A program made the position numbers and the translations under genes. Positions 6,861 through 13,345 of a stretch of 38,583 nucleotides of DNA are shown piece by piece; positions within the stretch are counted from its first letter, which is position 1; each line of letters opens with the position of its first letter. Below the pieces are notes generated by a model. The model worked only from the letters and a program-made list of their open reading frames with translations. It did no database searches and had not been told where the DNA came from. The stretch spans positions 1 through 38,583 of the forward strand of contig JAFUJS010000022.1 of NCBI GenBank assembly GCA_017468115.1, read 5' to 3'. The DNA is from Clostridia bacterium. Its GTDB lineage: Bacteria; Bacillota_A; Clostridia; Oscillospirales; CAG-272.

Positions 6861-6873
6861 CTTGATATAAATA

Positions 6874-7170
6874 TCACACCAATACACCTTGAAAATATAC
6901 TATCAATCGTTTGTTTAGTATTTGTATGTATTTTTCTGTTACTTTCCATTCAAGAGCAACTACCTTTTGTGCCTTGCCTTGTCTGTATAGCTCATTGTAA
7001 ACATCTTGTAGTCGTTTTGGTGCATTTACAACGTGCTTTTCGTATAGTTCTATCGTATCATAAAATGCGTATTTACAAATGGTATTTGAATAATTGTCAA
7101 ATAAAGCTTTGTTTCTGTAATACACTTGAATATTACGTAAGGTTTGTCGTATTTCCTCAATGCTTTTCAT
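6874..7170 (-). CDS. Small HTH-like (sigma region 4-like) protein, 98 aa
   Basis: A small basic helical protein. Residues 60-95 read QGKAQKVVALEWKV then TEKYIQILNKRLIVYF, which resembles the helix-turn-helix of sigma region 4 and of small phage or element regulators of the ArpU/DUF1492 type. The similarity is by eye only. A GGTGGTGAGG ribosome site precedes the ATG. The gene is flanked by iteron copies A and B, so it is a candidate for the protein that binds the RGRCGTGTGCTTGT motif and controls the recombinase region, or an element replication or excision factor. Confidence 0.5.
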   Translation of the reverse strand: MKSIEEIRQTLRNIQVYYRNKALFDNYSNTICKYAFYDTIELYEKHVVNAPKRLQDVYNELYRQGKAQKVVALEWKVTEKYIQILNKRLIVYFQGVLV

Positions 7171-7244
7171 TTCCTCACCACCTGATATAAATTTACTCTA
7201 TTTTTATTAAAAAGTCAATGTTATGGTGTCTGTATATTGCGACA

Positions 7245-7297
7245 GTTGGGGAAATCAGTAATAAAAAGAAGGGTGTGAGAATTAGACGTGTGCTTGT
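7245..7297 (+). repeat. Iteron copy B (53 bases)
   Basis: Opens with GTTGGGGAAATCAG and ends with AGACGTGTGCTTGT at 7284-7297. Copy C begins 77 bases further on, which is close to a whole number of helical turns. Confidence 0.8.
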
Positions 7298-7321
7298 CTT
7301 GATACAAGTAAACTATGAAGA

Positions 7322-7374
7322 GTTGGGAAAAGTCGGAGCTTTGTAAGGGTATTGACAGTTAGGCGTGTGCTTGT
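7322..7374 (+). repeat. Iteron copy C (53 bases), overlapping a promoter
   Basis: Opens with GTTGGGAAAAGTC and ends with AGGCGTGTGCTTGT at 7361-7374. The 14-mer fills the spacer of the promoter at 7352-7379, so a protein bound here would cover the promoter. Confidence 0.75.
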
Positions 7375-7379
7375 ATATT
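7352..7379 (+). promoter_or_regulatory. Promoter for the 42-aa ORF and probably the recombinase
   Basis: TTGACA (7352-7357), a 16-base spacer and TATATT (7374-7379). The spacer contains the 14-base iteron motif, suggesting repression or activation by an element-encoded regulator. Confidence 0.6.
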
Positions 7380-7507
7380 TACAAGTGAATAGCCGAATAT
7401 GGCTAAAAAGTTGGGAAAATCAACAGTTAAAGCAGTATTCCGTCATATTGTATCGAAGTGCTTTTAGTTGTAAAATAGTAGTAGAATTTTTAGAAAGGAG
7501 TGCAAAA

Positions 7508-7636
7508 TTGAACAATGAAATTAAAGTTGATGCTATTGGGAAAGAAAACATAGCCGAGCTTTTGAAAAATGAAAGTCAGCTATATTTAACTCTGTTAGAA
7601 AAAATAACGGAGCTAATAAAAAATTCAAAGAAATGA
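7508..7636 (+). CDS. Small acidic/basic helical protein, 42 aa, TTG start
   Basis: The start chosen is the TTG at 7508, seven bases after AAAGGAG (7494-7500). The same frame extends upstream to 7352, but that part runs through the promoter and iteron C. The protein is a single amphipathic helical stretch (GKENIAELLKNESQLYLTLL then EKITELIKNSKK). I cannot name it. Its position just ahead of the recombinase is typical of small accessory proteins of serine-recombinase elements; a role in recombination directionality or gene control is possible but not supported by motif. Confidence 0.5.
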   Translation: MNNEIKVDAIGKENIAELLKNESQLYLTLLEKITELIKNSKK

Positions 7637-7666
7637 GGTTAAGGCTTATGCTTAACAAACTATGTG

Positions 7667-7835
7667 TTAATTTGTCTTTCGCCCGGTGGGTGTAAACGAA
7701 ATTGCCATTTCTGTCAAGGGAAAAATATTTTGATTTGACTATCAAATAATAGGATTTTGAGCAAAATATTTTTTTAGTCCCGTTGACATCTCTGTCAATT
7801 CCGTTTTTGGTTTTTCCTGTCGAAAGACAAATTAA
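7667..7835. repeat. Palindromic element 3 upstream of the recombinase (~170 bp)
   Basis: TTAATTTGTCTTTCG at 7667-7681 is matched exactly by its complement at 7821-7835. Inside, TGTCAAGGG and AAAATATTTTG on the left are mirrored by CAAAATATTTT and CCCGTTGACA on the right. The layout (CTTTCG end, TTGTCAA/TTGACA block, central hairpin) resembles elements 1 and 2, but the sequences differ. It fills the leader between the 42-aa gene and the recombinase gene. Confidence 0.65.
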
Positions 7836-7861
7836 AAAATTTAATTAAAGGAGAAATCAAA

Positions 7862-9355
7862 ATGGAAAAAAGTTATCAATCACAATCAAATCAGTTGAAA
7901 ACAGCTGTAATTTATGCTCGTTATTCAAGTGAAAATCAAACTGAGCAATCAATTGAAGGTCAGCTCAGAGTATGTACTGACTATGCTAAAAGCAACAACA
8001 TAGTAATAGTTAATACATATATTGACAGAGCAATGACAGGAACAAATGACAATCGCCCTGCATTTCAGCAAATGCTAAAGGACAGTTCAAACGGAAATTG
8101 GGACTATGTATTAGTTTACAAATTTGACAGATTTTCAAGAAACAAATATGAAACAGCAATTCACAAGAAAACATTAAAAGATAATGGTGTAAGATTGAAA
8201 TCAGCAACAGAATATTTACCTGATACACCTGAAGCAATCATTATGGAATCAATGTTTGAAGGATATGCCGAATATTACTCTGCTGAACTTAGCCAAAAAG
8301 TAAAAAGAGGTATGAATGAAACAAGATTAAAGGGCAATTTTACAGGTGGCAACTTGCTTTATGGCTACAAAATTGTAAATAAAAAGGTAGTCATAAATGA
8401 AGAAGAAGCCGAAATTGTACGATACATTTATGAGCAATATTCATACGACGTTGCTGTAAAAGATATAATTAAAGCCTTAACAGAAAAAGGTGTATATTAC
8501 AAAGGCAAGGAATTTCTAAGAAACACCGTTTACAATATGCTTAAAAACGAAAAATACTCAGGTATATATAGGTTTAAAAATGAAGTATTTACCGATATGT
8601 ACCCAAGAATTGTACCACAAAATATATTTGATAGAGTGCATAAGAAAATCGTAGCAAACAAATACGGAACAAAAAGTGAAAAGATTGACTATTTACTCCG
8701 CCATAAATTAAAATGTGGCTACTGTGGTAGTACAGTTACAGCTGAAACAGGCACAGCAAGGTCTGGCAAAACCTGTCATTACTACAAATGCTTTGGCAGA
8801 AAAAGAGCTAATGGCTGTACAAAATCAATTGTAAAGAAAAACGAGTTTGAAACACTCATACTTACAATATTGGAAACAGAGTTGAACAAGCCTGAAATTA
8901 TGAATATAATTGTTGATGGCATATTGAAAGCACAAGAAAGTAATTCAAGAGAAAATGCTGTATTATCAATGCTTTTAAGTGAAAAGAAGCAAATTGAAAA
9001 ATCCCTTGAAAATATTATGAAAGCAATTGAAAACGGTATAATTTCAAATACCACTAACAAAAGATTGCACGAGCTTGAAAGCAAATTAGAGGATATAGAA
9101 AAAGAGCTTCTTATTGAAAATGCAAAAGTAGAAATAGCACTTACAGAAAGCGATATTAGAGAATACTTTAAGGAAACTCTTAAATTAGAAGCTAAAGCAT
9201 TTGTATCAATACTAATAAAAGAGATTGAAATGTATGATGATACATTAAAGATTTATTTCAACACCCCAAATAGTAGTATAAGTCCTGACAAGAGTCAGGG
9301 CTTTTGCTTTTCTAATACAAATGATTTCGGATACAAAATAGAAATGTATATTTGA
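7862..9355 (+). CDS. Large serine recombinase (site-specific integrase/excisionase of the element)
   Basis: Cuts and rejoins att sites through a phosphoserine link and would move the element in and out of the chromosome. The resolvase domain opens with VIYARYSSENQTEQSIEGQ (16-34) holding the catalytic Ser (22 or 23), then VYKFDRFSRN near 84 with the conserved Arg residues. The recombinase domain follows (about 160-275, YGYKI to YSGIYR). A zinc ribbon begins at CGYCG (284-288) and continues through CHYYKC to the final Cys near 316; a coiled coil occupies about 365-425. Length (497) suits the TndX/Tn4451 type. GGAG lies just before the ATG. A perfect CCTGAC/GTCAGG hairpin sits inside the last codons (9286-9301) and may help termination. 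Such genes normally lie at the element end, fitting the boundary proposed at 9.36-9.68 kb. Confidence 0.92.
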   Translation: MEKSYQSQSNQLKTAVIYARYSSENQTEQSIEGQLRVCTDYAKSNNIVIVNTYIDRAMTGTNDNRPAFQQMLKDSSNGNWDYVLVYKFDRFSRNKYETAIHKKTLKDNGVRLKSATEYLPDTPEAIIMESMFEGYAEYYSAELSQKVKRGMNETRLKGNFTGGNLLYGYKIVNKKVVINEEEAEIVRYIYEQYSYDVAVKDIIKALTEKGVYYKGKEFLRNTVYNMLKNEKYSGIYRFKNEVFTDMYPRIVPQNIFDRVHKKIVANKYGTKSEKIDYLLRHKLKCGYCGSTVTAETGTARSGKTCHYYKCFGRKRANGCTKSIVKKNEFETLILTILETELNKPEIMNIIVDGILKAQESNSRENAVLSMLLSEKKQIEKSLENIMKAIENGIISNTTNKRLHELESKLEDIEKELLIENAKVEIALTESDIREYFKETLKLEAKAFVSILIKEIEMYDDTLKIYFNTPNSSISPDKSQGFCFSNTNDFGYKIEMYI

Positions 9356-9363
9356 AAGGAATA

Positions 9364-9536
9364 AAAGTTGCATTTATTCCATGGTACAATTGACAAGAGC
9401 CTCTCGGGAGTGTGGATGTAAGGCGTAAAAGAGCCAAGACATCAACCCCGAGGGGTTTCGTTTGCCTTTCGGCTGAAAATAGCCTACCACACTCCCCACT
9501 CTTGTCAATCGTCTTTCACGGCATAAAAGCAACTTT
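9364..9536. repeat. Palindromic element 4 at the probable element end (~170 bp)
   Basis: Nested matches: AAAGTTGC then TTTATTCC (9364-9380) with GGCATAAAAGCAACTTT (9520-9536, two mismatches); ATTGACAAGAG (9389-9399) with CTCTTGTCAAT (9499-9509, exact); GGGAGTGTGG (9406-9415) with CCACACTCCC (9487-9496, exact). A perfect AACCCC/GGGGTT hairpin lies near the centre at 9444-9457. In contrast to elements 1-3 the TTGACA motifs point inward. Confidence 0.75.
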
Positions 9537-9574
9537 CAAAGGACTTTTATCACATTCAAGCAAACACTTAAGCA

Positions 9575-9603
9575 AAGAAAAAACAGGGCAAAAACCCTGT
9601 TTA
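9575..9603 (-). terminator. Leftward terminator hairpin
   Basis: AAACAGGG (9581-9588) pairs exactly with CCCTGTTT (9595-9602). On the minus strand the stem runs into TTTTTTC. It may be a second stop for read-through from the tRNA gene, shielding the element. Confidence 0.55.
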
Positions 9604-9639
9604 AAATCCGTTATACCACAAAAGCATTTAGTCAATAAA

Positions 9640-9682
9640 AAGAGAAAAACCTAATTCAAACCGAGTGGTTCAAATTAGGTTC
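9640..9682 (-). terminator. Terminator of the tRNA-Gln gene
   Basis: AACCTAATT (9648-9656) pairs with AATTAGGTT (9673-9681), extended inward by four more pairs, and the minus strand continues into TTTTTCTCTTTTT. It begins 5 bases beyond the CCA end of the tRNA. Confidence 0.8.
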
Positions 9683-9686
9683 AACT

Positions 9687-9760
9687 TGGCTGGGGATCTA
9701 GGATTCGAACCCAGACATACAGAGTCAGAGTCTGCTGTGCTACCTTTACACAAATCCCCA
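9687..9760 (-). tRNA. tRNA-Gln (anticodon CUG)
   Basis: On the minus strand the gene runs from TGGGGATTTG to ATCCCCAGCCA, with an encoded CCA. The acceptor stem is TGGGGAT/ATCCCCA, the D-loop contains AAAGGTAGCAC, the anticodon stem is GCAGA/TCTGT around the loop CTCTGAC, which places CTG at positions 34-36, and the T arm is CTGGG-TTCGAAT-CCTAG. Anticodon CUG reads CAG. The promoter is at 9772-9800 and the terminator at 9640-9682. It is a single-gene transcript and marks the start of normal chromosomal sequence. Its 3' end faces the mobile element but appears intact. Confidence 0.93.
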
Positions 9761-9771
9761 ATGCGTGAATT

Positions 9772-9800
9772 ATTATAGCATAGAGAGTTTTGATTGTCAA
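9772..9800 (-). promoter_or_regulatory. Promoter of tRNA-Gln
   Basis: On the minus strand a perfect TTGACA (9800-9795), a 17-base spacer and a perfect TATAAT (9777-9772), with the first tRNA base 12 bases after the -10 box. Confidence 0.88.
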
Positions 9801-9835
9801 TAATTTTTTGGAAAAATTTAATTTTTCTTTTCGCC

Positions 9836-9864
9836 TTTACAAGGGTGGGCAAAAATGATACAAT
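9836..9864 (+). promoter_or_regulatory. Promoter of the SdpI-family gene
   Basis: TTTACA (9836-9841), a 17-base spacer and TACAAT (9859-9864). It overlaps the in-frame ATG at 9855, which argues that translation starts later, at the GTG at 9894. Confidence 0.65.
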
Positions 9865-9893
9865 ATTTATATAATAGGAAGGGAGTGTGCGCT

Positions 9894-10271
9894 GTGGAAT
9901 ATTTGGTGCTTTTAATTGCGGTTATGCTGCTTGTGCCGCTTATGATACTGATTTTCGGCATTATCTTCATAAAAAAGCCGCCAAAAACCATTAATAGTAT
10001 TTATGGCTATCGTACTGAATATTCAACAAAAAGTCAAGATACCTGGGATTTTGCTCATAAAATGATGGGCAAGCTTTGGGTTATTATAGGTACTGTGCTC
10101 CTTCCTTTGTCCTTTGCTGTTCCGATTATATTTAACATATTTTTTATGGAGCAGCTTGATGCTGCCTGCGCCGTTATAGTTTGGGTACAGGTGATAAGCA
10201 TAATCCTTTCCATTATACCTGTGGAGCAGGCTCTCAAACGCAGCTTCGATGCTAACGGAAACAAAAAATAG
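9894..10271 (+). CDS. SdpI-family membrane protein, 125 aa
   Basis: The start is taken as GTG at 9894, behind the ribosome site AGGAAGGGAG; the ATG at 9855 lies inside the promoter. A first membrane helix (about 5-25) is followed by KKPPKTINSIYGYRT, then SQDTWDFAHKMMGKLW. This PKxINxxxGYRT...NQDTWDFA pattern is the signature of the SdpI family (PF13630). Two more membrane helices follow. SdpI protects Bacillus from its own cannibalism toxin, but most family members have no known toxin partner and none is encoded nearby. The gene is the only rightward one here and ends in a terminator shared with the opposite TOPRIM gene. Confidence 0.82.
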   Translation: MEYLVLLIAVMLLVPLMILIFGIIFIKKPPKTINSIYGYRTEYSTKSQDTWDFAHKMMGKLWVIIGTVLLPLSFAVPIIFNIFFMEQLDAACAVIVWVQVISIILSIIPVEQALKRSFDANGNKK

Positions 10272-10293
10272 CGACACGTGTCGCTATTTTTTT
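10262..10293. terminator. Bidirectional terminator between the SdpI and TOPRIM genes
   Basis: A perfect 12-bp palindromic stem (AAATAGCGACAC with its complement, 10266-10289), with A on the left and T on the right, overlapping the end of the SdpI gene. Confidence 0.9.
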
Positions 10294-10853
10294 ATTATTT
10301 CCAAAAGCTCATCCTTTGAATAGAGAATATTCAACGCACTTAGCATTGCGTTCGCCGTCATGCTTTCCGGCAAATTAAGGCTTCTTAAAAGTCGGGCACG
10401 GGCGTCCTTGCTGTCAGCCCTGCCGCTAAGTCCAAGCTCGTATAAATCCGCCTTTGTTATTCCGCCCGTTGCCTTAATTGGCGCATCAGCGGCAAATGGC
10501 TCAAGCAGACGGGTAAGCACATCGCTGTCTATGCCCTCGACCCCTAAAATACCTTCCTTCGAGGGTGCGTTCTTTCTTTTTTCTTTGCCCTCAATCTTAG
10601 GCACGTATAAATTTATCAGCCTGTCAGAGGCTACAACCCTCTTTATGTAGGACCTGATAAGGTGTCCACCGCCGTCGGAATCCGTCAGCAAAATAAGGGG
10701 AGATTTTTCAGCAAGCCTGCGAAAAAGCAGAGACTTTTCCTTGTCGTTAAAGACCTTAAAGCCACCGGTGGTAATAACCATTGCCTCAAATAGAGAGTCC
10801 AGCTTGATTTTATCGTACTTGCCCTCAACAATAATTGGGTATTTAATCTTCAT
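10284..10853 (-). CDS. TOPRIM-domain nuclease related to ribonuclease M5, 189 aa
   Basis: The start is taken as the ATG at 10853, one base after the stop of holA (TAAAATG). The TOPRIM fold is marked by IIVEGKYDKIKL (residues 6-17, catalytic Glu) and LLTDSDGGGHLIRSYI near 55 with the DxD pair, followed by the ATGGITKADLYELGL region of the C-terminal DUF4093-type domain. RNase M5 trims 5S rRNA precursor in Firmicutes and has this domain arrangement; this protein is somewhat different (DSDGGG rather than the DPD form I recall in RnmV). It is the last gene of the cysE-DUF1934-holA operon. A role in 5S rRNA maturation is likely but unproven. Confidence 0.7.
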   Translation of the reverse strand: MKIKYPIIVEGKYDKIKLDSLFEAMVITTGGFKVFNDKEKSLLFRRLAEKSPLILLTDSDGGGHLIRSYIKRVVASDRLINLYVPKIEGKEKRKNAPSKEGILGVEGIDSDVLTRLLEPFAADAPIKATGGITKADLYELGLSGRADSKDARARLLRSLNLPESMTANAMLSALNILYSKDELLEIIKK

Positions 10854-10854
10854 T

Positions 10855-11895
10855 TTATCTACAAAACAGAGCACAAAGCTCGGAAATTAACCTTTCAACG
10901 GCAATATATGAAACCACGTTGGATGAGGATTTTGACTTTATGTCAGCCTCTCTGCAAAGCTCCACAGCCCTTTCAAGCCTTTTTGGGCTTTCCTTTGCTA
11001 CAGCGGTAATATATCTGCCCACCTTAAACTCGTGAATGCCTGTGGACTTGGAAATTTGCGCCTTGCCCTGACCCATATCAAAGAGCCTTTTTACCAAAAA
11101 CAGCTCCGTATACATACGCATAACAGAGGCAAGAATTGCAGGCGCAGGCTCGTGGGAGGACTTTTGCCTGTAAAGTGTTTCAAAAACAAGTGCACGGTTT
11201 TTGTCAAGCAGAGCATTTGTCAGCTGAAAATCCCCGTATTCAATGGTTTGACAGCAAATGTTTTCAATGTCCTCGGCGGTAATTACAGTCTTGCCAAGAA
11301 TGCTTGCGTGGGCACAAAGCTTGTGAATTTCGTTGGAAAGCGCCCACATATTATGTCCGCACACCTCAACCAGCTTGTCGCAAAGGGCAGGGTCAAGCTC
11401 AATTTTTCCTTGGGAAAAATGGCGCAAAATCCAGCTCTTAAGCCTTGAGGCGGTAGGGAAGGAAAGCTCTACAGGACAGACATATTTAGTTACCATCTTA
11501 AAAAGCTCTGATGGGCTTTTTGGTAGCCTGCCCGTATTAAAATATTCGCTGTCCGCGCGAATAATAAGAACCGTGTGGTCGTTTTCTTTTAGCTGTGAAA
11601 GCGCAACCTCAAGCCCCTCAAGCTCGTCCTTTTTAAGTCCGTTAAAGTTTACACCGCGGACCTCAACCAGCTTTTTTTCAGCCATCATAGGCAGGGAGCA
11701 GATTGCATCCTCAAGCACAGCAGGGGTAAACTCCTCGGCATAAAGGACAATGTGGTTAAAATCGTCAAAGGAGCCATCAAGCACAGCCCTTTGCACTTCC
11801 TTGGAGTAGGAGTATTTTAGATAGTCCTCATCCCCATAGAAAAGATAGCCGCCGTTAAGACATTTTAGCTCGTTTCTGAATTCCTGCTCGGTCAT
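10855..11895 (-). CDS. holA: DNA polymerase III delta subunit
   Basis: The delta subunit opens the beta sliding clamp as part of the clamp loader. The start ATG at 11895 overlaps the stop of the DUF1934 gene as ATGA; this gives 346 residues, the usual HolA size, and MTEQEFRNEL followed by GGYLFYGDEDYL, the normal N-terminus (no Walker A motif, as expected for delta). The middle has ITAEDIENICCQTIEYGDFQLTNALL-type sequence, typical of the lid and domain III boundary, and the C-terminal third matches the helical collar. Placed between DUF1934 and the TOPRIM gene in a tightly packed operon. Confidence 0.93.
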   Translation of the reverse strand: MTEQEFRNELKCLNGGYLFYGDEDYLKYSYSKEVQRAVLDGSFDDFNHIVLYAEEFTPAVLEDAICSLPMMAEKKLVEVRGVNFNGLKKDELEGLEVALSQLKENDHTVLIIRADSEYFNTGRLPKSPSELFKMVTKYVCPVELSFPTASRLKSWILRHFSQGKIELDPALCDKLVEVCGHNMWALSNEIHKLCAHASILGKTVITAEDIENICCQTIEYGDFQLTNALLDKNRALVFETLYRQKSSHEPAPAILASVMRMYTELFLVKRLFDMGQGKAQISKSTGIHEFKVGRYITAVAKESPKRLERAVELCREADIKSKSSSNVVSYIAVERLISELCALFCR

Positions 11896-12374
11896 ATTTT
11901 TTCTACTTCCATTTTGAAAACAGTTTTCTGTGCGCAAGCGCCCTTAATCTCAATAAGATAAACCAGCTCCAAAACACCACTATCCAGCAGCTGATTGTCA
12001 ACGCTTTTAGAAAAAATGCAAATTTCAAAGGGCATAATGCCTGTGTTATACACACAAACGTGGCGCTTACCCTCCTCAAAATACATAAAGGCATCAATGG
12101 CGCCGGTACGCACAATGCTAAGCTCCTTCATTGAGCTGCCCTTGAATTTAACCTGAGTGTGGACACCGCCCATACCCTCGCCCTCTTCGTCGTATTCGAG
12201 GACAAAATATTCACCCTGTGTCGATAATTTGCCATAAAGGGTGGTTTCAATAACCTCTCCGTCTGCACCCTCTGAAAAGCTTTCGGTAATCATAAGCTCG
12301 TCAGCGGCACGGTCAAAAATAGACTTGCCCTTGTAGTCAGCCTGTGAGGTGGTAATCTTGATTTTCAAATCCAT
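11892..12374 (-). CDS. DUF1934 (YwiB-type) beta-barrel protein, 160 aa
   Basis: The protein is built of alternating beta strands, starting LKIKITTSQ and with YFVLEYDEEGEGMGGVHTQV at about 56-75 followed by the IVRTGAIDAFMYFEEGKRH segment. This is the pattern of DUF1934 (PF09148), a calycin-like barrel found in Firmicutes without an assigned function. It sits 18 bases after cysE and its stop overlaps the holA start, so expression of the two is coupled. The ribosome site is weak (CGGAAA). Confidence 0.82.
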   Translation of the reverse strand: MDLKIKITTSQADYKGKSIFDRAADELMITESFSEGADGEVIETTLYGKLSTQGEYFVLEYDEEGEGMGGVHTQVKFKGSSMKELSIVRTGAIDAFMYFEEGKRHVCVYNTGIMPFEICIFSKSVDNQLLDSGVLELVYLIEIKGACAQKTVFKMEVEKI

Positions 12375-12392
12375 TTTATATTTTTCCGTTTC

Positions 12393-13241
12393 TTAGTTTT
12401 TAACAATATGCTCAGGCTTTTTAACGCTAACACGTGAGCCTGCCTCAACACTCTCGGTAATAAAGCAGTTACCACCGATAACGGCACCCTCGCCGATAAC
12501 AGTTTCTCCACCTAAAATAGATGCGCCTGAGTAAATAGTAACATTGTCGCACACGGTTGGATGACGCTTAATGCCGGAAAGGCTTTGACCCTTTCTTGGA
12601 GAAAGGGCACCGAGGGTTACACCCTGATAAAGCTTAACATGGTTTCCGATATTGGTTGTTTCTCCGATAACAATGCCTGTACCGTGGTCGATAAAGAAAT
12701 ACTCGCCAATAGTAGCACCCGGGTTTATATCAATACCGGTCATGGAGTGCGCATGCTCGGTCATTATACGAGGAATATACATAACTCCCTCAAGATAGAG
12801 CAAATGTGCCACCCTGTATACGAAAATGGCATAAAAGCCGGGGTATGAAAAGATAATTTCCTCCTTGCTCGATGCGGCAGGGTCCCCCTCAAGTGTAGCA
12901 TAAACATCCTTTACCAAAAGGCTGTGTATCTCGGGCAGGCTGGAGATAAATTTGTCAGCAATCTCCTTGGATTTTCCCCCCTTGTCCTCGCACTTTAGAG
13001 AAAGCTCAATTTGCTTTTTGATTCTGTAATAAATTGAGCTAACCAGCTCCTCTGTAAAGCCAAGAGCGTCCTTCTTTGATATGGACGCAAAGTAGGAAGG
13101 GAAGAAAAGCTTTTGTATATCCTTAATAATTTCGATAATTTCGTTTTTGTCCGGCAAGCAAAGCCCCTTGTCAAAAAGCGGGAACCCTGCCTCGTTATAT
13201 GTTTTTGAAATACTTTTAGCTATATTTTCAATGTTGCTCAT
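12393..13241 (-). CDS. cysE: Serine O-acetyltransferase
   Basis: Transfers acetyl from acetyl-CoA to L-serine, giving O-acetylserine for cysteine synthesis. The start is taken as the ATG at 13241 behind AAAGGGGG; an upstream in-frame ATG at 13265 has no such site. The long helical N-terminal part (1-150) is followed by a left-handed hexapeptide-repeat beta helix: GIDINPGATIGEYFFIDHG with the catalytic Asp/His pair, then GTGIVIGETTNIGNHVKLYQ and further repeats, ending in SVKKPEHIVKN. It heads the leftward operon. The sequence is of the EpsC/SATase type with a longer N-terminus than E. coli CysE. No T-box or S-box leader is visible in the short upstream region. Confidence 0.93.
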   Translation of the reverse strand: MSNIENIAKSISKTYNEAGFPLFDKGLCLPDKNEIIEIIKDIQKLFFPSYFASISKKDALGFTEELVSSIYYRIKKQIELSLKCEDKGGKSKEIADKFISSLPEIHSLLVKDVYATLEGDPAASSKEEIIFSYPGFYAIFVYRVAHLLYLEGVMYIPRIMTEHAHSMTGIDINPGATIGEYFFIDHGTGIVIGETTNIGNHVKLYQGVTLGALSPRKGQSLSGIKRHPTVCDNVTIYSGASILGGETVIGEGAVIGGNCFITESVEAGSRVSVKKPEHIVKN

Positions 13242-13275
13242 AGTAAAGCCCCCTTTTTCTAACAAGTATATGTAA

Positions 13276-13304
13276 ATGATATCACAAAGTCCTTAAAATA
13301 TCAA
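13276..13304 (-). promoter_or_regulatory. Promoter of the cysE-DUF1934-holA-TOPRIM operon
   Basis: On the minus strand TTGATA (13304-13299), a 17-base spacer and TATCAT (13281-13276), about 35 bases before the cysE start. Confidence 0.65.
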
Positions 13305-13316
13305 GTTATAATATAA

Positions 13317-13345
13317 ATAAAAAGGGCTGTCTAGCCCTTTTTTAT
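13317..13345. terminator. Terminator downstream of rmuC
   Basis: AAAAAGGGCT and AGCCCTTTTT form a 10-bp stem with a short TGTCT-type loop; leftward transcripts from rmuC end here just before the cysE promoter. Confidence 0.85.

Larger units (their letters stand above)
6441..6873. other. Gene-free structured region with GC-rich hairpins
   Basis: Three structures stand out in AT-rich surroundings. GGGCGTGTGCTTGT at 6538-6551 and its exact complement at 6582-6595 form a 14-bp stem around an inner TGCC/GGCA hairpin. GCGAGCGAAGTGGGGTTTCGC (6675-6695) pairs imperfectly with 6708-6729, a stem of about 20 bp. A rightward terminator-like hairpin lies at 6760-6786. Open frames cross the region on both strands but lack ribosome sites. 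The minus-strand reading resembles short hypothetical proteins I have seen repeatedly in Clostridia annotations, which would fit conserved structured DNA such as an oriT, a single-strand origin or an RNA. That recollection is unchecked. Confidence 0.5.
7171..7507. other. Control region upstream of the small ORF and recombinase
   Basis: These 337 bases contain iteron copies B and C, a promoter overlapping copy C, and a possible degenerate fourth copy that starts with GTTGGGAAAATC at 7410. No convincing gene is present: the open frame that starts at 7352 begins inside the promoter and iteron C, and its better start is the TTG at 7508. Confidence 0.6.
9356..9686. other. Probable element end: palindrome and two leftward terminators, no gene
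   Basis: These 331 bases hold palindromic element 4, a leftward terminator at 9575-9603 and the tRNA terminator at 9640-9682. The frame at 9412-9654 has no ribosome site and is built from palindrome arms. A recombinase attachment core is expected here but cannot be picked out without the empty site. Confidence 0.6.

Noticed and set aside
7352..7507. Upstream extension of the 42-aa gene
   Set aside because: This part overlaps a consensus promoter and an iteron copy; the TTG at 7508 has the better ribosome site.
9412..9654. 80-codon plus-strand frame after the recombinase
   Set aside because: Composed of arms of palindromic element 4 and terminator hairpins; no ribosome site.
9687..9760. tRNA-Gln as the recombinase attachment site
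   Set aside because: The tRNA is complete with its own terminator, and large serine recombinases rarely use tRNA genes; not excluded without an empty site.
13242..13317. T-box or SAM riboswitch ahead of cysE
   Set aside because: The leader is only about 35 bases and holds no T-box or S-box motif.
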